The translations under genes were made by a program, and so were the position numbers. A DNA stretch of 64,000 bases from Sipunculus nudus (Eukaryota; Annelida; Sipuncula; Golfingiida; Sipunculidae), in the NCBI GenBank assembly GCA_026874595.1, contig CM049311.1:17383676-17447675 (forward strand), given 5' to 3'. Below, one piece after another: positions 12,806-22,850 of this stretch; the first letter of the stretch is position 1, and the number at the start of each line of letters is the position of its first letter. The notes beneath the pieces are model-generated. The model was not told the origin of the DNA, made no database searches, and saw only the letters and a list, made by a program, of their open reading frames with translations.

Positions 12806-13310
12806 CAGGTGAATAGTGGCTTTGAGACCAAGGCAGAGCATTTTGCAGGAGGAAAATTATGATAAGAGATGGTCGAAATATTTAAACCATTTATTCATTA
12901 ATTTAAATCATTAATGATTTAGATAAGTTGACTGAATGTAATCTGAGCCATAGTTAAAGTACATAACTATACCTCAGATAAGCTTAAGTCAACCTATCTA
13001 ATATTAGGGACTATAATCAGGGGCGGATCCGAGATTTTCATTTAGGGGGCTATAATGGGGAAAATAATAATTTTGTAATTGTAAAAATATGCATGTGTAG
13101 ACTGTGACAGCTGCTTATTAGTTAGGTCAATTTTAAAGACTACACATATATTAGTCAATATAAAGGAGTCCCCCGGATGTACAAAAAGAATGTTTTTTGC
13201 AAACACGATGCAGCCTATCATGTCATGGTACTCGCACATTGTGAGTGCTCAGAGCCGTAGTTCCGGGTGGGGGGGGGATCGAACATCTGGCATATAAACC
13301 CTTTTGTTAT
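12806..13310. repeat. ~0.5-kb sequence present in copy A, absent from copy B
   Basis: Copy B reads directly from the equivalent of TAAATAAGG (about 12,800) to ACATCG (about 13,310). The extra segment includes GGGGCGGATCC and a G-run ending in GGGGATCGAACATC. It could be a transposon insertion in A or a deletion in B; no clean target-site duplication was recognised. Confidence 0.6.
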
Positions 13311-13957
13311 GACATCGCACAGAGAGGAAAATTAGAACTGAGCACACGCAAGGGCCCAGCTATAATCATATGTTTATTATTGATCAAAATAAAATCTACC
13401 CATTTATAAAATTAAAAAAGTGATAATTAAACAGTATGAAACAACATTGAAACATGTAAATATGTAAGGCAAATCGATAATTCATTATGATTGATGTTAT
13501 CCTTTAAATACTCTGCTGAATTTCAAGTTTACTTTACACACCAGCGTTATTTATTAACTAGAACCTTGAATTACTCTTCTCTATGTGCGGTTACTACATA
13601 AATTCAGCTTATCAGCTTATGGGAAATTTGAGCTCTTGCATGTACATTGGGCATTTTATAAAACGCGTATTTTCTTATATATTTACGCACCTTTGATAAG
13701 TGCATTATAGATTTCATATCGATGCTTTTGGTATATATAATGTTTCTGTCACTTTTTGTAAAATGAATCTTTTCACCATTGGCAAGAACAAAGACGTTCA
13801 ACAATGTGACCCGCTGCGAACATTGAAAGGATGAATATACCCCAATCCTAGCCCGCTTTTTTTGTTTTTCATAAAGAAGAAATATACGTGTAGAGTGCTT
13901 GTGTCAGATATATGAATGGGACCCTTCTTCTTACGACAATCATAAAAACAAAGACCA

Positions 13958-13960
<3 letters not shown>

Positions 13961-14009
<49 letters not shown>
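13961..14009. repeat. (AT)n microsatellite
   Basis: Pure AT dinucleotide tract of about 49 bp. Confidence 0.98.
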
Positions 14010-14010
<1 letters not shown>

Positions 14011-14035
14011 TTATATGCATGTATGGCATATGTAT

Positions 14036-14165
14036 AACGTAGAATGGTTCGTACAACGTCAACGGTGACTTTTATATTTTTTTTCGGAAAAGATGGTAAG
14101 AGATGTTATGTCGAGATCTCGAGATATAATCTTGAGATCTCGACATAAAAAAATTGTGTCCTAAT
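14036..14165. repeat. Inverted GAGATCTC repeat copy with perfect hairpin
   Basis: Relative to 12,190-12,300 this copy is inverted. It contains perfect 15-nt arms, TTATGTCGAGATCTC at 14106-14120 and its complement at 14134-14148, separated by 13 nt. It is followed by CAGCCACC words (14,168-14,200) that also flank the family copy near 62,965. Confidence 0.75.
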
Positions 14166-14199
14166 TCAGCCACCATATAAATCAGCCACCGTACTTATC

Positions 14200-15690
14200 A
14201 TAACCTTGCATTTTGAAAACCTGTATTGGCCGCCATCCTTTGTAACGTTTATTATGACCTGTTAGCAGCATACTCGTGTTCGATTATCTACCAGTGAAAT
14301 ACTATGTCATATATGTGATAAACTCTATCAAACACGACCAATCATGCATGTGGTCTTAGTATGTGATAGTGACCTTATTGATATATAATTTATTCTGTTT
14401 CTTAATAATCTTGACGATATCGATCTTGTATAACTTATCCTTGAAAACCTTTAAAGATAGTTTATCTGAACATTATCCTATTTATCATATTTGACCAAGC
14501 TATAAAGGTATTTTTGATACAGATGGCTTTAAAACCATTATTTTAATAATATCGCATAACTACACAGAGCAAAATGATACTTGTGTGGCTGTTTCGTCTT
14601 TCTAATGATATTGTAAGTTTAACGTTTTTCTCTCTTGAATTGATTTTACACTCTTCAGATTCGGAGGAATAAGAATTGTCAGTCAATCAATTGTGGCAAA
14701 TGAAAAAATATGCAGAGACTAAAATACGGGTACTGCTACTTTTTCATACCTGGCTGTTTCCTTGAACATTAGTCCGGTTCTTAGTATGCTTACCATTCAT
14801 TAGCAATGACTGTCACATATCTACAAGCCTTACACCTTAGGTTTGACTTGATTATAATATTTAATAATATTTTTTTTATATTTATGAGATGTTATGCTTA
14901 TGGCCAATGTGTGACACATTGACAAATTGTGAGCTAGGATGAGTATAGCTCTATGCTTATAGAAACACCAGCAATTTTTATGTTTGATAATATCAAGATC
15001 ATTTCTTTACCCTTTTACTTGCACCCTTGCGTGGATTCGGTGGTTACAAGCTTAAATGAAACTTTAACATCCTAAGTATCACCAGAATGTTCATATCGTC
15101 AGAATGTATCCTTATATGTTGGTATTCGCTAACGTTCTTGAGATATATACATTTATATATTATAAGTCTAGCTACTAGTGTACTGACGCTGACATTGATC
15201 ATCCCGATACTGCTGACTCTGACAGTGAATGGTCCAGTGAGGGTAAATAATTAACTTAATCTGGTGACTAATGGAATTCACACATAACTAATACATTGAT
15301 ATCATCACATTCCCTGTCAGGCTGTGCATGTACCCAGTAACTGGACCGTAGCTGATATATTTACGGTTGTGTACACATTGTAAGCTGTCGGGTCTTCGTA
15401 AGTCTCTTATTGTAAAATACAAATGTGAGGCATTGAAATATGAAGAATGTATACGGTAGAATTTGCGAGGACGTTTGTATTCGCGAAAATTACATGATCG
15501 CAAAAAATTATACTTGATTCTAGATAAAGTATGAATACGTTATAAATGCGTTACCGCTGGGACCGGTCCGGTCCGCAATTCTGTGTTGGAACGGTCGATA
15601 CACCTAACACAGAAAACCGGACCGCTTAACCCTGGATTGTTCCTTACCTCTCTGTTAAGATCAAGATGTTATTATCTATACAGCTGCAAC
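14200..15690. other. No gene recognised (intron of lectin gene 1)
   Basis: AT-rich sequence without convincing exon, RNA or repeat boundaries. If the gene 1 model is right this is intronic. Confidence 0.5.
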
Positions 15691-15698
15691 AGTATGAT

Positions 15699-15737
15699 TA
15701 TATATATATATATATATTTATTTATATATATATATAA

Positions 15738-15793
<56 letters not shown>
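15699..15793. repeat. (TA)n microsatellite
   Basis: TA tract of about 95 bp with a few interruptions (TTTA, TATG). Confidence 0.97.
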
Positions 15794-15796
<3 letters not shown>

Positions 15797-15845
15797 TAGC
15801 CATGCAGGTTCATTGTATATAGATGGAACCAGAATGGCTATTCAT
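15792..15845. repeat. Hairpin next to TA tract
   Basis: Outer arms ATGAATAGCCAT (15792-15803) and ATGGCTATTCAT (15834-15845) are perfect complements, with an inner GGTTC/GAACC pair. It starts exactly where the TA tract ends. Confidence 0.8.
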
Positions 15846-16020
15846 ACATCTATATAAATAATTTATGCTGCACACCATATAAGACCAATAGTTCTCCCTG
15901 CTGCATGCAAAGTCGCCGTGCCGACACATGTAGTGGGTGAGACTAGGACGTAACTACGTGACGTCACTTCGCTGGTTCCCACAAAAGTGTGCAAATACAC
16001 AGAAGGGAATGGAATCTGAT

Positions 16021-16080
16021 GTAGCCAAGTGGTTGGGGCACCCGACCGGACATGGGAAGATCGTTTGGTACGATTCCCAC
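16021..16080 (+). repeat. tRNA-derived SINE head
   Basis: Box A-like TAGCCAAGTGG and box B-like GGTACGATTCC lie about 35-40 bp apart, as in tRNA-derived SINEs. An intact tRNA cloverleaf is not apparent. Confidence 0.5.
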
Positions 16081-16680
16081 CTTTAGTGAAGCGACTTTTT
16101 TGTGTATACCATTTTTATCTGAATATAATATTAATATGTGTATAAGTGTATTATTTTATATTTTTTTCTCTGATTTACAGTAAAATGTAAATTTTCTTTA
16201 ACTTATGATTAAAGTTACATGGTCAGCATTAGAATCCTTATCCCCGGCTGTGATGCTTTTAATCTGTTTATATCACCGTGCATCAAAATATAATAAAAAC
16301 AATTTCTATACATTAAAAAGATCGGCCTTTATTTACTCTATATTTTAAGTATTAACATAAGATTCAGTTTTCAATATTTAAAACGCATAAACAAGTGTAT
16401 CATAATACAGCTTATGTCAAGCCACAACCATCCACACTCAGCAAATTTTTATAAATAAATCTAGTCAAAATATTTACAAAGATTTTGACTTTAAATTTTG
16501 TCATTCAAAAGGTCTTGATATTGACGTATGATTTATAATATTACATTTAATGCACGGTTTTCTGTGTAAGTGATAATCGGTTTTATTCATTATTTGAAAA
16601 AAATATATGCAATGAAAAATGTTGAAGAATAAAACAAGAATATAAACTACAATTTTGATTTATTTTTTATTATGTTTTAG

Positions 16681-16716
16681 TAAGTGACCTGACCGCTTTG
16701 ACCAGTGAACCTGCTG
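16681..16716 (+). pseudogene. Possible decayed Thr-rich cassette exon
   Basis: After a good acceptor (TATGTTTTAG) the phase-1 frame reads SDLTALTSEPAG, which resembles the LTT...SPEPTG pattern of the cassette exons. The expected donor reads GGCCTG in place of GTAAGT, so it would not be spliced normally. It sits just 55 bp upstream of the lectin domain exon. This is a weak, short similarity. Confidence 0.3.
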
Positions 16717-16771
16717 GGCCTGACCTTAAGTCCTCACCTCTAATTATTTGCTTTTTAACTGATTTTTACAG

Positions 16772-16987
16772 AGGAAACTTGCCCTGATGAATTCGGATAC
16801 AAATTCGACACCAGAGCGAATGCATCATGTTACAAGTTCGTAATCGACATAAAGAGGTCATGGGTTCAGGCACGTGACTACTGTACGAGTCTGGGTGGAG
16901 ACCTGGTGGCTATAGAAACCGAAGAGGAACTGGATCACCTCTCCAACGTAACGGGGAGGGATCCCCGACTGCTCAATCCCTGGACAC
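16772..16987 (+). CDS. C-type lectin domain, N-terminal exon (lectin gene 1)
   Basis: This 216-nt exon lies between a strong acceptor (GATTTTTACAG) and donor GTAAGT, phase 1-1, fully open over 71 codons. It starts with (G)AG GAA ACT TGC, giving EETCPDEFGYKF, followed by SCYKFV, SWVQARDYC and the lectin signature LGGDLVAIETEEE. The Cys of ETCP and SCY form the N-terminal hairpin of long-form C-type lectin domains, and the Cys of DYC is the conserved core cysteine. NAS and NVT are potential N-glycosylation sites. The second half of the domain is on the exon at 21614. Such domains bind carbohydrate or protein ligands outside the cell; in invertebrates they are often immune recognition proteins. 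The domain call is secure; the ligand is unknown. Confidence 0.93.
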
Positions 16988-18441
16988 GTAAGTATTTAAC
17001 AGATAACAATACTATTAAGATCATTTCGAGGAGATCTATATAAGTAGCATACTTGTGATATTTCTGAACTCTTTCTGTTGCTACTGTTGAAATTACCTTG
17101 ATTGCAGTCAGTGTGCATGATCGTCATCTTAACCTATTTTTCCGATTCTGCTTGTGTGCATGTACCCATAAAAAATTATAACATTTCGTAAATTTTGTGA
17201 AAAACGCCGAGTATAAAAATTTAAAGCATTACGTAAGGAGTAAAATGTAATATTACTCAAATAAAGAAAATGAAAGATCACTATTTCTGACTTGAATATG
17301 AATTTTGACCTGATAGACTTTGGAGTTATTTGAAAGTTTGGGTCCACATTATGAGGGGAGCAAGCTCCAGAACAATATACACCAGATGGGGAGGGTATGA
17401 CAATGGGTCCTCTCCCTTAGCGGCATAGAAAGCAAAATGTAACAGGGGAACTAAATAATATTCTTTAGTTTTTTTTTCCAAGTTCAAACGTTATATCATG
17501 CCTCACTACAAGACATTTACCAAATACTAAATTCTAAAAAATGGTACATACACAAAGTAAATAGGGTTTTTCAAACTCTGCATGGTGAGGTCTGATAATC
17601 TAAAATTTTAAGTATGAATATTAATATATTCAAACACGTTAACATTCATGCTAGTAATAATAATATAGAGTATTGATATACCACACACAAACCCACATAC
17701 AGTTTCATCGAAATCTGTTCCCTGTGCCTTACTCAAAAGCTTTGCCGAAAGAGATATGTTTTTATAAGTATTTCTATGTTTTATAATCATCCGTCTGTTA
17801 CAGTACATTCCAAATAATTGTGTATTATACAACAAACCGTGCATTTCATACATTTACAATAACGTGGATAAATGATTAATGTTAGTTGTTCATAAATGTT
17901 AGCACTGTAATTGATGATAGAGATTCTAAAAAAAAGGACATATGTTTGGAATAAAAATAAGTATGCTTTAGCTATAGGCTGTATAGGAATATAATAATGC
18001 TCTTAGGTTGTATACCATTTCATTAATTTCTGACAAATAATAGTTAATAGTGTTATAAATACCTAATCGTAAACACAGGCGGGGAAGCAGATTTTATTTT
18101 GGAGGTGGTTCAGTATTATATAAAAGTGAAAACACCGTGAACATTGTCATATCCTTATATACCTGCATATATCCATGTCCTGACCGCATCAAGGAAGATG
18201 CAGCTTTCACACACGCACGTTTCCATTTATACGGACGCATACAGTGATAGATATTTAAAAAAAAGGATACGTATATACCTATATAAAGCTGCGTTCACGC
18301 CTGCCCCCATTTTTTCCTTCCGCACCTGCACTCATCACCCTTGTTTCATATTAAATACTTTTATCTTCCACACAAGTAATGTTCTACCTATCACTTGGGA
18401 TTTCTGGGTTTTTTTCTTAAGGCGTATTGGGTGCAGTTTTG

Positions 18442-18443
<2 letters not shown>

Positions 18444-18523
<80 letters not shown>
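18444..18523. repeat. (TA)n microsatellite
   Basis: About 80 bp of TA repeats with one phase slip (ATTATA). Confidence 0.97.
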
Positions 18524-18527
<4 letters not shown>

Positions 18528-19544
18528 TAATGTTATTTTAGAGGCAAACACTGCTGTAAATTAATATTCGAGGCACGTTATACAATTAACATTGGCATAA
18601 AATATGAATCTCATCTTCAACTTTGCGATCATTGCAATATTGACCAATTATTTTGTTAACTTGAAGTTTTCATAATTTAGCAGTGGTAAAATCGTTTATG
18701 TTTTGGAGTCGATCAGTTTCTACTCTTAAAGCAATTTACTGCAACTTACCTGAGCCATCAGAGAGCTCTTTCGCCGAGAAATTTTCAAACATGTTTCTGT
18801 TTACAAGTTTGATTTTATCGGTTTAACAGTCCTTTCTTTTGGCTTGTTATTAACACATGGAAACTATTTTTCCTTAAAAGCAAACCTATCATTTCCATGG
18901 CTTCATTACTGAACGGATCTCTTTGTTTCCGAAAATTGTTAACATATCTATATATTATAAAGTAATATTTCCACATTAGCACACCAGTTATTTTTCCTAT
19001 TGTGATGGTCCCAAAAAAAACATTTCTCTGTTAACCTTTGTTAGTCAATAGTGACTAATCGGTTCCAAACTTTTATCATTTTCATATATCTACTCTCCGT
19101 ACATGATGTCAACTCGTTCTATGCTATCATCCCCGGAACAGAACAAAATCTGTGAACAACCAAGAAATATCGATTCTCCCTGTTCTGTGCCTTGATCCAA
19201 GGTGGCTCCTTTGCATTTCCTCATAGTTTTCCTGTGTAATAAAGGATAGGAACAACTCCGGCATTAAAAACTTGGTGAAACTGTTAATAGTTACATTTTT
19301 AAAACTTAGCAATTATTTCTCCTAGTTTTCTTAAACATGAGTGGGCTCTAATATTGATACTTGTATTATAAGTCATGAATTCGTCAAAGTAGAAACTTTA
19401 ATATCCATATTGAATAAGGAGCCAGCAGCCAAATTTATTACCAATTTTTGATTTTATAAAGCATACATGGCATTGGGGAAGTAGAAAAGCGTGAATGCAC
19501 TCTTTATAGTTTTAACTGACTTGAATTTGACGGACGACGGAAGC

Positions 19545-19546
<2 letters not shown>

Positions 19547-19584
<38 letters not shown>
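19547..19584. repeat. (TC)n microsatellite
   Basis: Pure CT dinucleotide tract of about 38 bp within the lectin intron. Confidence 0.97.
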
Positions 19585-19588
<4 letters not shown>

Positions 19589-19788
19589 ACTTATCCATAC
19601 AAGTGGAAACATTCCTCTTTTATCAACATTTATTTTGACATAATATATCCGTCTCAACAAAGGGAAACATGATTTATAGGATTTTTACAAATGGTATCTA
19701 TATCGACCATTTTATTGGTGAAGATTTTTTTTATGATTTACGCTTAATCTCTACCATCACACCCACGCAGACACCCGCACCCCCACAC

Positions 19789-19790
<2 letters not shown>

Positions 19791-19841
<51 letters not shown>
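19791..19841. repeat. (TA)n microsatellite
   Basis: Pure TA tract of about 50 bp, preceded by an imperfect CA/CCCACAC stretch. Confidence 0.97.
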
Positions 19842-19843
<2 letters not shown>

Positions 19844-20313
19844 TTACGAGGTGTACATATAAGCGAACTGTCTCACTAGTGAAGCTTGCTTGTCTGGCGA
19901 AGCGATTGGGACACCTCATATATGCGCCACCAATATGAGTGAAATCCCGGACCGGCTCGCTCGACATTGCGATATTTTTTTTATATTTATATTCATATTT
20001 CTGTCGATATATATATTTAATTGTCAGCGTATTTCTGTATACATGCCTCTGCCTCGGAAAAATGATATTAATATTAAAATAATAACTAGCACAGCGTATA
20101 CAGTATTTCATGCAGATAATTGCAGTTTTGACCTGCTTTGGTAACTGTGTATTGATCCTAGACAAACATCTTTCGTCTCTGATGAAAATGTTTATGATTT
20201 TGGTATTCTTAAATGAGTACTCGCAATCAACCCAGGCTGCGTATGCTGCCAACAAAAATGTTTCCATAACTAACTACAACTTGAATATATCCGATTAATC
20301 CGGACGCAAAATG

Positions 20314-20314
<1 letters not shown>

Positions 20315-20353
<39 letters not shown>
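20315..20353. repeat. (TC)n microsatellite
   Basis: Pure CT tract of about 39 bp, second of two in this intron. Confidence 0.97.
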
Positions 20354-20356
<3 letters not shown>

Positions 20357-21613
20357 AAGCGCGACCAAGCATACACGAACCAATGTCTGCTGTCTTGAAA
20401 GCTACCGACTTGAAAGTGTCTTCAAATATTGTCATACATAATGATTAATATATTTTTTTTTAGGAATGTCACCTACTAATTATATTGTTTTTGTTTAATA
20501 TATATATATATATATATATTAAATAAAGAGATTATATAGAAAGTATTATAAAGTATTATAGTGACGGCCACAACTTTGAAGATTAACACCCCGTTAATTT
20601 GATTAGCCCGCTTAAATTAATATAAAAGGTTGTCAAAAAGGATTTTCAATTAACGGGGACCAACAAGCTACAAGAATACTGTTAACTACCATTTTTACTC
20701 TGCCAATATATTAATTTTTGCAGAAATTTTTTAAGTGGAATAATCTGTAATATTGAAAGCTCCATTTAAGACCGTTTTATAACTTGCTGTTGTAATCATG
20801 GACGGAGGGGAAGGGGTTGTTTGCGGGTGATGGTAGTAAGCATTGTCCTAAGGCTTAATCTAGATCAGCATCTCTGGAGGATGAAGACTACTACTTGGAA
20901 TGGACAATAAAGCTATAAAAAAACTGGGCATTGTAGTAGCGCCACCCCGCGATTTTCGACCAACCTCCAACAAAAAAGCTGCTTTTTTGCTTTTAACTGT
21001 TTCTTCTTCTTTCACTCACGGACTAATGTGTAATTATATTTAGCTCTCTGTTATCAGCTCTTTCTGGTCAAGATTAAGCTAGTTTTGTATATAACACAAA
21101 CAAAACTCACCACAACAGATAGCGACAACTTGTCTCTGATCATGCTGCTGTGAAATGAACGACATCCAGGCACGCGGAAATCTGGTGGCTCCCGTGTCAG
21201 TTTCGTTATTTTACACTGGCTTCTCTTTCAAGTTGCTGATGTCACTGTTTGTTACGTGGTGTTTACGTTCAGTTCGAGGTGAACATGGACAAAAACATAT
21301 AAAATACACTTCTCTCCCAAGTTCCGACTCACATGATACACTACTCTCTCCCCATATGATAATCACGTCATGCTTTGCGGATAGTTGTGTGTAGTACATA
21401 CTACCATGTAACTCATTGATACCCCCCTCCACACACACGAACTGCAGGTTAAATATTACACCCACTTCATTCTCTTTGACCAAAAGTGAGCGCCCCCTCA
21501 ACCCATCAATAAAATGCTTGTGTTAAATATATACTTTTTCTTTTTTGTCAATTTCTTAGTATAACGTAATGTTGGGGTATTTCTCAATACATACGATCTC
21601 CTGATATCTTCAG

Positions 21614-21826
21614 CGTTTTGGAGTTCTGGTACCGATGAAGACGTAGAAGGGGAGTGGAGGTGGGCATCATCCGGAGGTCTGGTGAATGGTAGTCTGCCGG
21701 GTACTTACGACGCGCTTGACGGCACTTCGCAGAACTGTTTATATATGTTCTGGTCTACAACCTCCAGCACCTGGGGTGATGGTTTCTGCCTTTCGGGCGC
21801 CTACCAACTTTGCGAAATATCATTCG
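21614..21826 (+). CDS. C-type lectin domain, C-terminal exon (lectin gene 1)
   Basis: This 213-nt exon follows acceptor ATATCTTCAG and is open over 70 codons in the phase left by the previous exon; the split codon C+CG gives Pro. It begins PFWSSGTDEDVEGEWRW (the W.W strand of the fold), then has QNCLYMFW, STWGDGFC and YQLCEISF. The three Cys are those expected in the second half of the domain, completing the usual six. The position normally holding the Ca2+/sugar motif EPN or QPD reads YDALDG, and the WND motif reads WGD, so classical mannose or galactose binding is not supported. NGS is a potential N-glycosylation site. The end is ambiguous: either splicing at G/GTTAGT after 21826, or translation into TAG at 21829-21831. 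Confidence 0.92.
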
Positions 21827-21831
21827 GTTAG

Positions 21832-22081
21832 TTGAAAACCATTTCATCTTTTCCAGGGATTATTCTAGTAATTTTTTCGGGGCCTTGGTTTTTCTACCTT
21901 CTCCCTTGATTTCTTTTGTTATTTATTACATAAACGTATCCCCTTGTGTAGTTAAACCATACAACAATATTAACCCTTAAACAAAAAAGGCCCCAATTTC
22001 GAAAGCTAGAATAATCCATAGATCCTAGATCCAGTATGTTTAACAGGAATAACAAAATTTCTCAGTGTGTGCAAGTGTGTG

Positions 22082-22150
<69 letters not shown>

Positions 22151-22819
22151 ATTTATATATAATGGAACTGAGGCGAAATATTAAAAAAGCAAGATCAGCT
22201 TATATCTATGAAATGTGGGCGTTGTACTCATTTTCCTAGTATATAACTTTAGTCGCACACATATTGTTCTATATGTTCCATGTTACTATTGTACTTTACA
22301 ATACTTAAATCTGCTATTGAATACTATTTGTAAGAACTATTTACACGTTGTTTGCCGGTTTATCACAATACCATGTAGTAAAATATATAAATTGCTTATA
22401 TATATGCCAAGATAGTCGATAACATATCCTTACCTTTGCAACATTTTATCCTGCATTCCTTTAGGGGCGGACTTTAGAATAATGGGGGGGGGGGGCGTCA
22501 AATAGTTACGTCGCGAAGGACAGACGGGGAGAGCATGGTAGAGGATGCGCCCATATGATGGTGTAAAAATGTTCAGGATGTTTAAGTTGGAACAATGCAG
22601 CCTGGAACAGTTTTTCCTTTATTTTGGTATTAGGCCCGAGCTTGAATGTTTTACTTGCGGGATTTTAGATGATAAATAGGGTTTATCCGTCCGTCCCTAG
22701 ACTGTTAAATTTTTTTATGAAATCTTCATGTGTTGTAAATTTAGGTGTATCATAATATCAAGATGATATAATTGAAACGTATTAGTGCACGTTTAAAGAC
22801 TCCAAAAGTATATAAATAC

Positions 22820-22850
<31 letters not shown>

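Larger units (their letters stand above)
1..13745. repeat. Segmental duplication, copy A (open at left edge)
   Basis: This stretch matches the right end of the window in the same order and orientation. Position 1-640 corresponds to about 54,885-55,530, 890-6,450 to about 56,810-62,197, 11,430-12,170 to 62,200-62,880, 12,220-12,510 to 63,110-63,400, and 13,310-13,745 to 63,570-64,000. Substitutions and small indels are frequent, so the duplication is not recent. Two large differences are visible: copy A has about 5 kb (6,453-11,430) that copy B lacks, and an extra ~0.5 kb at 12,806-13,310. The block carries two Thr-rich lectin cassette exons and leads into the lectin domain exons at 16.8 kb. 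Confidence 0.9.
16988..21613 (+). other. Intron between lectin domain exons
   Basis: A 4.6-kb intron with GT-AG ends (GTAAGT ... TATCTTCAG). It contains (TA)n tracts at 18,444 and 19,791, (TC)n tracts at 19,547 and 20,315, and a degraded tRNA-like segment near 19,890-19,960. No other exon was recognised. A 178-codon minus-strand open stretch at 19,731-20,267 reads through the TA tract and is not credible. Confidence 0.8.

Noticed and set aside
19731-20267. 178-codon open frame on the minus strand, the longest in the window
   Set aside because: It reads through a TA tract (Tyr-Ile repeats) and a tRNA-like segment, lies in the lectin intron and shows no family signature.
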